Assembly: GCA_018857735.1 (NCBI GenBank)
Contig: JABMCL010000598.1
Location: forward strand, 863,907-927,906
Source of the DNA: Alviniconcha marisindica
Taxonomy: Eukaryota; Mollusca; Gastropoda; Provannidae
Length of the DNA stretch: 64,000 bases
Reading direction: 5' to 3'
The position numbers were made by a program, and so were the translations under genes. Within the stretch, counting starts at the first letter, position 1. Every line of letters begins with the position of its first letter. The notes under the pieces are model-generated. The model made no database searches. It saw only the letters and a list, made by a program, of their open reading frames with translations, and was not told the DNA's origin. Of the stretch, positions 41,836 to 55,400 are shown piece after piece.

Positions 41836-41914
41836 ACCACTCTCTCTGGACTCCTTCCAGCGCCCAGGCAGAGAGCTCTTAAACACACACAACATTTCTC
41901 CACGTAAGTTTGAT

Positions 41915-42575
41915 TGATTGATTGATGATCGCTTATATAGCGCTATTCTCCGCTCTCTTGAGCAGACTCACTGCGCTCGCATGTAATTCTACGTTGATGA
42001 TGATGATGAAGTGATGCTTTATGTCCTCAGATGTCAGTTGACATATTAGGGACAAGTTGTGACCAATGCCGAAGCACGGTGCAATAAATCCTTACGTCCA
42101 CGGAAACCAGAAGGCTCGTTAGGACGGACAGTCCAGGACGTCCACCTCGACTCTCACACAGCTCCTGAACCATGTAATTCTACATGAGTGACTAGCTTTT
42201 TATAGCGCGTTTTTTTTAATTTTAATATCCACCGAAGTGGTGTACTTACAGCGCTGGCATGGCTGGTGCCACATGAAACTGCTGCCGTCTCGGCGCAAGG
42301 TCTGTGTACACCATACAACCATGCTCCATGTCACTTCATGCAAAGCCACATACGTGTTTAGCTGTAACCTGCCATCTGCACTTTTGGCAGAATGAACGGG
42401 ATCTTTTACGTGCTACTCCGGTAACACGGGGGTGGAACGGACACCGAAATAAGAGTCAGCACAAAAAGTCGACCCTGGAGAAGAAAATTCTCCCGCCGCT
42501 CCTGCAGGGATTCGAACCCGCGATCTTTCAATCACGAGTCCGGCGCTCTAACCACTGAGCTATCCCCGCCCCCTA
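41915..42575 (-). mobile_element. tRNA-derived SINE and LINE-type tail, minus strand
   Basis: The minus-strand head at 42,575 has box A TAGCTCAGTGG and box B GGTTCGAATCC. The body runs to an aacgcgctataaaaag tail near 42,190. A second tail-like piece with tatagcgctatt and (ATCA)n lies at 41,915-41,985. SINE family 1 sits between them. Confidence 0.78.
41993..42170 (-). mobile_element. SINE family 1, copy 3
   Basis: Minus strand, flanked by the perfect 13-base duplication catgtaattctac (41,980-41,992 and 42,171-42,183). The 3' end is an ATC run. This copy defines both ends of the family: about 178 bases. Confidence 0.95.
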
Positions 42576-43169
42576 CTGTCCATATCGACATGAACTTATC
42601 CTTTCCCAACTCCAATGGATTTTTCTCCTCATGCATGTCTATTCAGCCTGGCTTCCCTTTATTTGTTGAGCTAACATCTGGCTTCCCACAATTAACTTTC
42701 ACCCACACACTCGTTCAAAGTTACATTCATACATAACCACCGTCATTCACCACAAAGAATAAATTTAACATCTTCCGGTTGATACAGTTTTCAAAAATAC
42801 CAATGCTCTAAGTCTACCTTGTTGCTGGCCAGGTCAGGAACCAAATAGCCAGTGACATCATCTCTGAAACAACTTATCCAGTGTAGCAATCAAATATGCA
42901 AAGTAATCGTCACAACAACACGAAAAGACATTACATGAACTTTGTTTAAATAAACACACCTACCAAATCCTCATTCTGGCGCAACAGCTACTGTTATAAA
43001 CAAAACATAATTACCGTGAAAGCTAGGTTCAAGAACCCACAGTTACATCGCACAGAGCGACGGACTGCACACCTGCACTCTTCGAGGTTTCGGCAGTGAG
43101 TGAAAGTTTACTGTCGCACCGCGACGATCACCTATTCAGAGCGCATGCTTCGGACGTGCAGCTCAGGTA
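42576..43169. other. No gene recognised
   Basis: May be 3' non-coding or LTR sequence of the following minus-strand Ty3 fragment, but I could not fix LTR borders. Confidence 0.3.
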
Positions 43170-44035
43170 TCGTTCACAAAATAAAACTGAGTCGCCTCAC
43201 TGACTTTAAAACTGAAGTAAAGGCGACTGAAAACGTACAAACAACAGGTACCTGATTGAACAGCTTGCCTGCGTTTCGTCACACTGACCTTGCAACGATT
43301 GCTTTTGTCCAACGGCCTGAGTGCGGTTGTCTGAACCGGACTGTATGCCCTGGTGACAGTGTGACCAGAGGCAGGCATTGGTCTCCGTTGTAGTACTGCT
43401 GATGTTTTTGTTTTCTCCCTATCAGCTTGTTTTTGACATTGCATGTCCGCGGTGTCAACAACGTTTTTGCCGATGGTAGCTGTGTTCTCGTTCTCCTACC
43501 GAACAACCTTTGGCTTGGTGAGCTGTTCACGTTTTCGGATGACATGTTTTACAGTTTTAAGAGAGCCAAGTGTGGATCGGAACGCTCTTCCATAGTTTTC
43601 CTCAACAGATTCTTGACTGCTTTTACTGCATTTTCTGCTTTTCCTTTGGTTTGCGGATATGTTGGTGAACTAGTAATATGTTCGAAACCCCAAGTGGTTG
43701 CGAAATCTTTAAACCTACTCGACTGCAACGGCGGTCCATTGTCGGAGACTACTCGTTCTGGAATGTCATGTCGCGCAAAGTGAGCTTCCAGATCACTTCC
43801 TCTGCAGTCTTGTCTCGAAGTCTGTCGACCTCAAAGAAATCGGAATAGTGGTCAACTGTGACTAGGTAGCCTTTGCCTGCGTAGTCCATCTGATCCAGCG
43901 CTACAGGTAGGTCTGGTATCGGATGACTCACTGATAGGGGTTCTTTGGTTTGGTTCTTTTGAAATGTCTGACACGGTCGGCACTGTGACAGAAACTTTTC
44001 AAAGTCTGTGTGTAGACCTATGTGTAACACTTTTA
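43170..44035 (-). pseudogene. Ty3/Gypsy integrase fragment
   Basis: Minus strand: FLSQCRPCQTFQKN (zinc-binding cysteines), ALDQMDYAGKGYLVTVDHYS (first Asp), RVVSDNGPPLQSSRF (second Asp), KGKAENAVKAVKNLL (Glu), then LFGRRTRTQLP and HTVRFRQPHSGRWTKA. A different family from the plus-strand Ty3. One shift near 43,750. The matching RT piece lies 2.9 kb to the right. Confidence 0.85.
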
Positions 44036-44180
44036 TATTAATATTTTACCTATGTAAAACGTTTATCCAATGGTGAATGACAACTGTTCGCTTTTTTATG
44101 ACTTGCTTTGCTCTGATTTTACTGAGATGATTGACTGAACAGAAAAAAAGCTAATGTCGTAATGATCAGTCTACCCGTTT

Positions 44181-44196
44181 ACACACACACACACAC

Positions 44197-44262
<66 letters not shown>
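44181..44262 (+). repeat. (AC)n microsatellite
   Basis: About 40 AC units with one slip. 44,036-44,676 holds no other feature; part may be the 5' UTR of the LINE that follows. Confidence 0.95.
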
Positions 44263-44263
<1 letters not shown>

Positions 44264-44964
44264 CTTTTGGTCTCCTGAATGCGCTGTTAGTGACAGCAGT
44301 TCTTTTGCCTAGAAAACGTTTGTTGTTGTTGTAGTTTTGCTATAGTTGTTTCTTTCGTTTTAGGTTCACGAGAAAAAGATTGATTACCTTTTGCAAACTG
44401 TTTTTGTCTGTGACTTACGTATTCTGTTTTTGTTTTACTGGTTTGACGTCTCTTTTTCCAACTGTCATGGTTGTCATTGCCAATACTTTATTCAAACTCT
44501 GTATCTGTACGCACCGTAGTCACACAGTGGCTGTGCACCTTTCTGACACTGGTTTGAGCAATAGAGGAGTATTCTTTGGATGTTATCTGAATACACTGGG
44601 AGGGATGTTGAACTCTTGCGCTTGTCCATTGGCAGGCTTAGTATTTAATACGATAAAACCAACATGCTCGTATTAAATGGAGGGTATCAGCATTGTATCT
44701 CTAAACTTTCAGGGCCTTGGTAGCTCCCCCAAAAGAAGAGATGTTTTTCATTATTTTAGAGAGAAAAAGTACATCTACTTTTTACAAGACACTCATTTGG
44801 ACCCAAAATTTGAAAATTATGTCCGCTCTATATTGGGATACGCTTGTTATTTTGCATTATTTGGTTCACAGTCTAGGGGTGTTGCTATAGTTTTCAATAA
44901 CATATTTTTGAGTTTAAAGTGCAAAAAGTGTATAAAGATGCAGGTGGTAACTTTATGTTCATCT

Positions 44965-45021
44965 CTCTCACAATCAGTCAATCAATCAATGTTTTATTTT
45001 ATGTCTGTTCACATCGAGGTG

Positions 45022-45092
<71 letters not shown>

Positions 45093-45116
45093 CACACACA
45101 CAACAACAACAACAAC

Positions 45117-45156
<40 letters not shown>

Positions 45157-45806
45157 ACAGACACATACGCACACACATTAAAACAACATTATATTAACCT
45201 ACCCACAGGACTATGAATAACCAATTTAACAACAGAATTGATAATATCAGTATTATACAAAATATATCTTACGTTGTTGCAATCATTAAAGTCATATCCA
45301 TTTTTCTGAAATAACTCTGCGGTAATAGGACATTCAAGTAGTATGTGTTTAACAGATAAAATATTTTTACAAAAACGCATGTCACATTTTGTGAATATTT
45401 AGTATTCCATGTATTTAGACGTAACTTGTAGATTTCTCTTGCTAAATAACTCGGACAAAAGGTATCGCAAATTTACTTTTTTCAATTTGTTTATACACAT
45501 TCTTCTCAAGTATTGAAATAATCTCATGAGACGATAGTAGTAGGTTACTGTATGATGTTTCAGACATGTTTTTCATTGCACCTTGTTTAGCTAATTTATC
45601 TGATATTTCATTCCAATAAAGACCACAATGAGACGGTACCCAACAAAACTCAATCCCAATACCACTACACATAATACAATGTATTAAATATTTTACTTCA
45701 TAAAGTATGTCCCCTCTCATTTTACAGTCCCTGTTTTTCAATGCATATAGAACTGATTTTGAGTCAACACAGATATAAAAAATATTTAAAAAAAAATCTC
45801 TCACAA
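44965..45806 (-). mobile_element. RNase H-bearing LINE, 3' part, nested
   Basis: Minus strand: RNase H pieces YICVDSKSVLYALKN and EFCWVPSHCGLYWNEISDKL, then the C-terminal zinc motif MRFCKNILSVKHILLECP. The 3' UTR contains (AC)n/(AAC)n and ends in a GATT tail. Duplicated tctctcacaa on both sides marks the insertion into the Tx1-like LINE. Confidence 0.85.
45027..45155 (+). repeat. (AC)n then (AAC)n
   Basis: Compound microsatellite in the nested LINE 3' UTR. Confidence 0.95.
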
Positions 45807-46908
45807 CCATAGACTTGTTATTAGTTAATATTTATGGTCGTAACAGAGATAGTCCTGGGTTTTATGAAAAAATGGAAGATCATGTCAGTGAGATGGGCCT
45901 TTCAGACATTATAATCGGAGGAGACTGGAGTTTAGTACTCGATCCGAATATGGATTATTGTAAACATAAACACGTTAATAACCCTTTGGCCAGAGACAGA
46001 GCAGAAGATATGATTTTAAACTTGGACCGAACGGATATATGGCGAAATCTAAATGCAGAGTGTAGCTGATTTACGTGGCGTAGGCCATCTCCGCTACAAC
46101 AAAGCCGTCTAACCCTGGATTTATTTTCCCTCTCATTTTGGAATCCATAGTTCCGTATGTTGAGCAAACGGACATCCAGTATGGATACCGGTCAGACCAT
46201 TCTATGATTGTTCTGAAATTTTTATTTGGAAAAGCAGAAATGAAACGAAAAACATTCTGGAAATTTAATAGTTCCTTGTTGAAAGCTTATGCGTATTTAA
46301 AAGAAATAAATGAAGAAATACAAAATGTGGTTGAAAAATACGCCTTAATGTTATAATAATGATAGAAAAGAAATGCATAATATACCGATATCCGATATTC
46401 AATTTACAATATCCGACCAGCTGTTCCTTGATGTCTTACTAATGAAGATAAGATTTTTTTAAATAAAAAATAAAAAAATAAAAAAATTGCTTATGCCACA
46501 ATGAAAAAACGCAAAACCAAAGAACAGGAAGAACAATTGGAAGAAAGCATTAAATCGCTAGAAAAGAAAGTACAGAGAACAGCTGAAGAAAAGAAAAATT
46601 AGAAGACTTAAAGTCTAAACTTACTGAAATTAGAAGCAAGAGAATGGAAGGTGTACTGCTACGTTCCAGAGCCAGATGGATATCGGAAGGTGAAAAAGTG
46701 TCAAAATATTTGTGTAGTTTAGAAAAAAGTCATTTTGTTAGCAAGCATATGAACAAACTTATAACAGACCAAGGAGAAGAAATATGTGATGAAAAAGAAA
46801 TCAGCATTGAAGTTGGCAAATTTTATCAAAGATTGTATGAAAAAAAGATTGTTGAAAATTGTGAAATTGAAGAAATTGTACATGCAATTCCAACACTATC
46901 AGATGAGT

Positions 46909-47795
46909 AAGCTCTGAGAGCATCTTCTTGATTTTCTCAAATGCGGCTTGACCATGCACATCACGATCCCAAAGGAAGTGAACGTTTTTCTTGACAAGTT
47001 CCCTGAGAGGCGCGGCAACTTTGGACAAGTTCGGCGCGAACTCTTGAAGGTACCCTGTCATGCCCAGTAGGCGGTTCACCGTGGCCTTGTCTTCTGAAAG
47101 TGTTGAATTGCACCGATCTTTTTCGGATCAGCCTGCAGCCCTTCCTTCGAGATCACATGTCCGAGATATGAAATTTCGGTGGTTTTGTACTCACACTTTT
47201 CTTTGTTGAGTTTCATGCCCTTCTCCCGACAACGTTGCAAAAGTTAACGGAGGTTGCTGTCGTGATCTGCTGAGGCTGCTCCGTCTGTGTCGCCTTTGCC
47301 CCAAATGATGAAGTCGTCATGGACAGCGAACACACCCGGAAGCCCCGCAAGGGCTTCATCGATCCGCCTTTGGAATTCTTCCGGAGCGACGGACGAACGG
47401 TGTTTGGAATGTGGTTGACAAACTGTTCGGTTCGTTTAGCGTGACATGCCCAAAACCGGTTCGCGGATCTAAATACGTGAAATAGCGTGCATCTTCCAGC
47501 TCTTCTAGTGCATCATCAGTTGTATTCATGGAGTACTGATTTCTTTTCAACGCCTGACTGAGCGGTTTTGGATCAACGCACAAGCGCGACTGCCCATTAG
47601 GCTTCATCATAACGACAACGCTACTGATCGAGTCGGTCGGACTATCAACCGGCGTGATGACCCCTAGTGCGAGTAGTCTATCAAGTTCTACTCGAACTTT
47701 CTCCCTTAATGCAATCGGCCATGTTCTGCAAGGTAGTTTAACTGGAGCTACGTCTGGGTCGGGTAATTTAAAAGTTAACGGTAATCTCATTATTA
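46909..47795 (-). pseudogene. Ty3/Gypsy reverse transcriptase fragment
   Basis: Minus strand: TWPIALREKVRVELDRLLAL, VVMMKPNGQSRLCVDPKPLS and YFTYLDPRTGFGHVTL; then, in other frames, AVHDDFIIWGKG (degenerate YxDD region, about 47,315) and RLLGMTGYLQEFAPNLSKVA. RNase H is absent. Probably the same element as 43,170-44,035, separated by the Tx1-like LINE. Confidence 0.85.
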
Positions 47796-50700
47796 GCTAC
47801 AAATCTGTCAAAAAATTCCTCGACGGAAAATTATTCTGATGACTTTCAGAGGATTAAAATGTTAAAAGAAAAACGACACCTGGACTTCTCTTCCAAAAAT
47901 GAAGAGGAGTACAACCTACCTTTTTCAGTGACTGAATTGAGGCAATCGTTACAGAGAGCCAACGATTCAGCCACCGGTTTGGACCAGGTCCACTACCAAC
48001 TTTTAACACACCTCCCAAATTCTGCTCTGTCCGTCCTTTTAAAAGTTTATAACCACGTGTGGGAATCTGGCTGTTTTCCGCCATCGTGGCGTGAGGCGGT
48101 AGTTATCCCCATTCCCAAACCCGGTAAGGATCATTCGGATCCCGGTAATTTCAGACCTATAGCATTAACCAGCTGTTTGTGTAAAACGATGGAGAGGATA
48201 ATCAACGCTCGCCTCATGTTGTCCCTCCAGTCGCAGGGTCTTCTTTCCGAGAAACAGTGCGGCTTCAGGGAGAACCACAGTACATTGGATCATCTCGTTC
48301 GTTTTGAAACGTTTATTAGAAATGTCTTCGTTAAAAAACAAAAAACAAAAAAACAAAAACAAAAAACACACGTCTGAACCATTTTCTTTGACCTTGAGAA
48401 AGCTTACGACACAACGTGGAAGCACGGCATTCTGGCGGACCTCTGGTATCTCGGCTTCAGGGGCCACCTCCCCAGGTTTATTCAGAGCTTCCTGTCGGAA
48501 CGTTCTTTCAGGGTTAGAGTGAGTTCCACTCTTTCCGAGCTGCACGAGCTGGAGATGGGGGTCCCGCACGGTAGCATCGTGTCTCCGGCCCTTTTCAGCA
48601 TTAAAATTAACAACATTGTTAAAGATGTCTTAAAGGGTACTGATTGCTCCTTGTTTGTGGACGACTTTGCTTTGTGTGTGAGTGGAAAGACGTTAAACAG
48701 AGTGGAGAGAGCTATGCAGCTATGTGTAAACAGCGTTCAGAAGTGGGTGTCTTAGAACGGCTTCAAGTTCTCCACCTCAAAGACGGTCTGTATTCATTTC
48801 CATCAACAGTACGTTTTTTTTCTTCCCCAGACCCTAACATTCTTCTGGGAAAAGAACCTATAAAAGTAGTCAGAGAAGCAAAGTTCCTTGGTGTTATCTT
48901 TGACACGAAACTTACTTTTAAAAATCACATTCAGTACCTTAAAACCTCCTGTCAGAAGGCTCTGGACATTCTTCGTGTAGTGGGACATACTGATTGGGGA
49001 GCCGATCGTATCGTCCTGCTACGCCTTTATCGTTCGTTAGTCCGCTCCAAATTGGATTATGGATGCATTGTGTACGGATCGGCCCGTCGGTCGATTCTAA
49101 AACAATTGGATCCGATCCACCATCAGGGCTTGCGAATCGCGTTGGGTGCTTTCCGCACATCTCCTGCTCAAAGTCTATACACAGAAGCACATGAACCGTC
49201 GTTAACTACTCGCCGATCAAATCCCTGCCGGAAAACACAGCCTATAGTTGCGTTATTGAACCCGAAAACACCAAATCATTTGAAGAATCGGAATCAAAGG
49301 TTCCACCTCTTGGCATCCGCATTCTCCCCCACTTGGAGAAATCCAAACTTAACCTAAATTTGGTAGACGATGCTCCCTCGTTGGACATCGTCCCTTGGAA
49401 ACTTTCAGTTCCTGCAGTCCGTTTTGACCTAACCAGTTTCAAAAAAGATACAACAAACCCAGAAATATATAAACAGCTCCATTTACAACTTATCTCTGAA
49501 TATCCTTTATCAGAAAATATTTTCACTGACGGTTCTAAATCAAAGGAAGGAGTTGCTGCGGCGGCTGTGTCCACTAAACGAATTAAAAAAACTTTTACAT
49601 GTCAGCTTCCAGACGACAGTTCAATATATACAGCAGAGTTGAGGGCTATTCTTTTAGCTCTCAAACATGTTTATTATTCCAAAGAAAAATAATTTTTGAT
49701 ATTATCTGATTCCCTTTCATCGTTACAGTCAATATTAAACCTAAAATATGATCATCCAGTCTTAGTTCAGATTTTAGAATTATAAACATGTAATGGTGTG
49801 GAGTGGTAGAAGGACAGGACACAGGCAGCGGAGTCAGTCAAAATGGAGACCACAGCAGGCGGCGACGGCAAACAGGCTTTATTCTACAGCAGCAGACAAC
49901 TTTCTCAGCACACCCAAAATCCTCACGCGCACGCATAGATAAGAGAACTGCGCGGGCCGCAAAGAACACACGCTATCGCTACAATGAAATCAGCCCTCTG
50001 GACCACAAAATGGCTGACAATTGTGTTTCCTTGGCCCGCACAAATACAGTTTCCTCAACAATAACTAAACTAATTAAAACATGAAATACATCAAATAAAA
50101 GCTACAGTTACAACCTTTTAAACCATATAAACAAAATGTACACACATGACTTATTTAATTTGCAACGAGAGTGGGAAGCGTGGCTTGCACCTGTCTATAA
50201 GCAGATTCGTACAACTAAATCACAACTAACACAATGTACAAAATATAACTGTCAATAAAACTTACATCAGAATAAAGTGCACGCTCCCACGGTTAAAATG
50301 GTACATAACAATTACAATACAACGCTCTATAAGAGAAGCAAGACACACTCAAAGACTAGTACTAAAACAATCGGTGCGAACTTTCGCCTGGGGCGCGTAA
50401 TCTTAGTCGCAACAGCGCTGATAGTGATATCAAGTAGTCTATGAATATAACTTAGCTTCTACAGTACACAATAAGTTAATTTCAACTCAAAATAAACACT
50501 AAACATGAAGTCAGCTAAGCAAAATACTATACGGCAAAGCACTGATCGACACAGAATTACTTTCATCGAGTCAAACAAAACAACGATTCACTACTATTCA
50601 CTAGTACTAAACAGAGAACGCGTCATGCAGACGACGGCTATAAAAAGAATGGACCTAGAGAGGAATCGACAACTGATTAAGCGCGATCCTGCGTCTAAAT

Positions 50701-51420
50701 AAGATCTAAATAAACATTCTAAGATGCCAGATTATATTACACATGGCTTGGTGCATAAAAAGGACTAGGTAAACAAAAAGTAGGTAAACAAACAAGCGGT
50801 CAAAATATTAAGGGAGTAAACAGATTTGAAAATGGCGCGCACCAGCGGCTATCGCCGGTCGGCTGTGTGAAGGCCATGTGGCGTTACGCAACACGCAGCG
50901 CTTCAAAACAAAAGCGTCGTCTGCTCCGGTTCCCGAGTTACTAACAGTACAGTAATGAAATTGCATGGATCTGATAACCGGGGCGGGATTATTGTAAAAA
51001 CGTACAAAGAGCACTTGCTCACAAACAGAAATGACAAGAGAGGGGAGAGAGATTGTTTTCATCTGGGTTCCCGGCCATGTTGGCATTGGGGGAAATTCGG
51101 CTGCAGATTCTGCAGCTAAGGATGCCCTTGATGGCGACATCTCGATTGAGCTCATCCCATTCTCAGACCTAAAATAATTCACAAATAAATATATATTAGA
51201 ACTGTGGCAGTCTGAGTGGGATGAGTTCCCGGAAAATAAATTATATAAGATATTCCCAGTATTAAAATAATGTATTGTTTGTCCTCGGAGAAATAGAAAA
51301 GAAGAGACTGTGATAGCCCGATTGCACATTGGCCATTCTTTTATTACTCATTCCTTTTTATTGAAGGGTGAGGAACCGCCAATGTGCATCGGAAGTAGTA
51401 TAGAGTGAGAATTCCTTTAC
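47796..51420 (+). mobile_element. I/Jockey-group LINE with RNase H, split by a solo LTR
   Basis: The RT begins near 47,940 (SVTELRQSLQRANDSATGLD), with WREAVVIPIPKPGKD, NFRPIALTSCLCKTMERIIN, DLEKAYDTTWKHGIL, MGVPHGSIVSPALF and the catalytic LFVDDFAL near 48,650. RNase H starts near 49,510 (ENIFTDGSKSKEG, IYTAELRAILLAL), is interrupted at 49,789 and resumes at 51,060 with IWVPGHVGIGGNSAADSAAK. The C-terminal zinc motif is CPRRNRKEETVIARLHIGHS. An A-rich insertion at 48,330-48,375 and several shifts break it. The endonuclease is missing. Confidence 0.87.
49789..51023 (-). mobile_element. Solo LTR, 1,235 bases
   Basis: Starts TGTAATGG and ends GCTCACA, flanked by the 4-base duplication aaca (49,785-49,788 and 51,024-51,027). 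It lies inside the RNase H frame of the LINE; ignoring it and one duplication returns the reading to the right frame. AATAAAG on the minus strand near 49,880 suggests minus orientation. No internal coding region. Confidence 0.85.
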
Positions 51421-51429
51421 CGTTTGACC

Positions 51430-51965
51430 TTTTGACCTTTATGCGTTGGCATGCGGAGTGATGACCTTGACATTGGTGTTGTAGGGTTAGGGTGAAGTGG
51501 AATGTGTTGTCAGGTGGTTGTTTTGAATTGATTGATGGTTGGGGGTTATTGTTTGGTTGTCAGTTGTTAATTGGGGGGTTATTGTGTGGGGTCTTTTTTT
51601 TATTGGGTTAATTGGTGGTTATTGTGTGTGGTCTTTTGTGGTGTGTGTTGTTGCTGTCGGGGTTTTGGAGTTCGGGTTGATGAGCTTGAGCTTGTTGGTG
51701 TTGTTTGGGGGGTGAAGTGGTGTGTGTATATATGGGGTTGGGGGGGGGGGGGTTATTGTGTGGTGCTTTTGGTTGTTTTGTTAATATGGTGGGGGGTTAT
51801 TGTGTGGGGTCTTTTGTGAGGTGTGTGAGGCTTTGAGTGGCTTTTTGAAAGGGGAGGGGAGGTTTTATTGTGTGTGTTTTTCTTTGTGTGTGTGTGTGTG
51901 AGGCTTTGAGTGAGGAAGTGATGGGTGTTATTGTGTCGGGTCTTGCGCGCGCCGGCGTTGTGTGG
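51430..51965 (+). repeat. G/T-rich, C-poor stretch
   Basis: Repeated ggttattgtgtggggtcttt and ttgggggg runs over 500 bases, almost no C on this strand. Degenerate repeat with strong strand asymmetry. Confidence 0.75.
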
Positions 51966-51971
51966 TGGATT

Positions 51972-52384
<413 letters not shown>

Positions 52385-52444
52385 CACACCATTCATACGA
52401 AAAAAGTGACATGACCCAAACAAGGCTGTTGTTTTGTTTTTGTT

Positions 52445-55400
52445 TTATTTTTTCTCAAGAACTTTTCTTTTGGGATAGAAGAAAGTGAATCCTCGTTTGG
52501 ATTGTTGATAGGTAGAGAGCTGATGGTGAGAGTCTAAGCGGAATCCGATGTTTTTTCCCTCAAAGCTTTGTTTTGTGAACAAAGTATCCAGGTAGTTTTG
52601 AAAGCCCAGGTGGTTTTGTTTTTGTGAAAGTCCTTTGCTAGAACGTTTGGTTTGGTTTTCAGAGCATATCACATACGATTTGCTGCACAAGGCAACCATC
52701 CGTTCTCCTTGAAATTCTAGTTTGAATTTACCAGGAGTCTTTTTGTCATAAGCAGAAAACTGTTCACAACACGATCTCCCCCATCCTTCGTCGAAAAGAT
52801 GATGATGGGAGGGACAAGTAGGGGCTGCGAGCCAGTCATACACACATCTGTTTGTATTCGTTTCGCAGTTCTGGTTTGACAATGTCATGTAGACTTTCTC
52901 CACTGATGGAAAAATACAGCGAGTCTGTGTCACACTGGATCAAGGCAAAATCACGCCGCGAAAAGAAGTGATCGAGAAATTCAAAATAAAATCTGAGCAA
53001 GAAGAGCTTTACGTAACCGTAAACGAAAAACCCTATGTGCATCGGCAGATCGTAGCAGATGCTTTGTTTTGAGCATTTGACTTCGTATGTATCAGAGTCC
53101 AGTTGGGTGAAGCTGAGAAAACGGGGATCATTGACTGATGCTCTGGCTTCGGCTTCTGTGCACACCGAAACAGTTTTGAATTTCGTTTGATTCGTCACAG
53201 TTTTTCCGTAACTAGAATTTCCTAATGTTTTCATGGACTCAGCAATTACTTTTTTCTTTGGATCGAGATCTGCTTCTCGGAGAGCTTGAATCACTTGATC
53301 TACAAAGCCTTTGAAGCATGGCTTTCTTTCAAACTGCACTACTTCGTAAATACGGGTGACTTTTAAGCCCAGCCTCAGATAATATTGCAGGAGAGGGGTG
53401 ATGAGCAAAAGATCACGACCAAAGTAACTGCTGATGAGAGACCGTTGAGGTTGTTTCATAAACCCATGCTCTTCTCCATACTGTTTCATGTAAGGGCCAA
53501 CATCATCGAGACTGATGTCTACATTTTTTTATATGGGACTCATTTCTAAAACATTTCCTTTAAATGTTCGGGAGTTTCAATATCAACGCGAAGTATGCCG
53601 AATAGTTCTCCTGTTTGCACGAGCTCGAGAATGTCTGAAGTGGTGAGAGGCCCCGGATGCAAAGAAGGTGCGTTTTGAAAAAACGATTGCACTCGCTCAT
53701 TTTGCTGTGTTAATTGGCGCCACTGACACTCTTTCATGACCACCAGGTTGTAACCCAGCTGTCGGATGTATGCATGCTTTTGTTGGGTACGCTCTGCTTT
53801 GACGGCCAATTCTTGCTTTTTGGCGTCGTCTGACTTGCAGTCAAGGATACACGAGCACGCATGAAAAAAACACCCGCCAAACTCATAGACTGTGTTTGAA
53901 GGGGCATGAAATCCATCCACGGGTACTTTCTTTCCTCCGATTTTTTTCCCGCGCACTGTTGCCTGCGTGCTGAATGACAATGCGCTCGGTAGCGCTTACA
54001 TAGTTTAACCAGTCCAGCGCGGCTTACATAGTTTAACCAGTCCAGCGAGGCTTACATAGTTTAACCAGTCCAGCGAGGCTTACATAGTTTAACCAGTCCA
54101 GCGAGGTTTACATAGTTTAACCAGTCCAGCGCGGCTTGGCTTTGTTTAACCAGTCCAGCGCGGCTTACATAGTTTAACCAGTCCAGCGAGGCTTGGCTTA
54201 GTTTAACCAGTCCAGCGCGGCTTGGCTTTGTTTAACCAGTCCAGCGCGGCTTGGCTTAGTTTAACCAGTCCAGCGCGGCTTGGCTTTGTTTAACCAGTCC
54301 AGCGCGGCTTACATAGTTTAACCAGTCCAGCGAGGCTTGGCTTAGTTTAACCAGTCCAGCGCGGCTTACATAGTTTAACCAGTCCAGCGAGGCTTACATA
54401 GTTTAACCAGTCCAGCGAGGCTTACATAGTTTAACCAGTCCAGCGAGGCTTACATAGTTTAACCAGTCCAGCGAGGCTTACATAGTTTAACCAGTCCAGC
54501 GAGGTTTACATAGTTTAACCAGTCCAGCGAGGCTTACATAGTTTAACCAGTCCAGCGCGGCTTACATAGTTTAACCAGTCCAGCGCGGCTTACATAGTTT
54601 AACCAGTCCAGCGAGGCTTGGCTTAGTTTAACCAGTCCAGCGAGGCTTACATAGTTTAACCAGTCCAGCGCGGCTTACATAGTTTAACCAGTCCAGCGAG
54701 GCTTACATAGTTTAACCAGTCCAGCGCGGCTTACATAGTTTAACCAGTCCAGCGCGGCTACATTACATAGTTTAACCAGTCCAGCGCGGCTTACATAGTT
54801 TAACCAGTCCAGCGCGGCTTACATAGTTTAACCAGTCCAGCGCGGCTTACATAGTTTAACCAGTCCAGCGCGGCTTACATAGTTTAACCAGTCCAGCGCG
54901 GCTTACATAGTTTAACCAGTCCAGCGCGGCTTACATAGTTTAACCAGTCCAGCGCGGCTTACATAGTTTAACCAGTCCAGCGCGGCTTACATAGTTTAAC
55001 CAGTCCAGCGCGGCTTACATAGTTTAACCAGTCCAGCGCGGCTTACATAGTTTAACCAGTCCAGCGCGGCTTACATAGTTTAACCAGTCCAGCGCGGCTT
55101 ACATAGTTTAACCAGTCCAGCGAGGCTTGGCTAGTTTAACCAGTCCAGCGCGGCTTACATAGTTTAACCAGTCCAGCGCGGCTTACATAGTTTAACCAGT
55201 CCAGCGCGGCTTGGCTTAGTTTAACCAGTCCAGCGCGGCTTGGCTTAGTTTAACCAGTCCAGCGCGGCTTGGCTTAGTTTAACCAGTCCAGCGCGGCTTA
55301 CATAGTTTAACCAGTCCAGCGCGGCTTGGCTTAGTTTAACCAGTCCAGCGCGGCTTACATAGTTTAACCAGTCCAGCGCGGCTTACATAGTTTAACCAGT

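Larger units (their letters stand above)
44677..46908 (+). mobile_element. Tx1/L1-like LINE, 5' part, split by another LINE
   Basis: The endonuclease starts MEGISIVSLNFQGLGSSPKR and continues FLQDTHLDPKFEN and SRGVAIVFNN. It is interrupted at about 44,965 and resumes at 45,810 with LLVNIYGRNRD, IIIGGDWSLVLDP and GYRSDHSMIVLKF. The pre-RT linker MEGVLLRSRARWISEGEKVS follows and it stops abruptly at 46,908. The parallel copy at 58,255-62,853 shows what follows in the family. Stops present; inactive. Confidence 0.85.

Noticed and set aside
42495..42575. tRNA gene on the minus strand
   Set aside because: tRNA-like head of a SINE: the anticodon stem pairs poorly and a SINE body and LINE-like tail follow.
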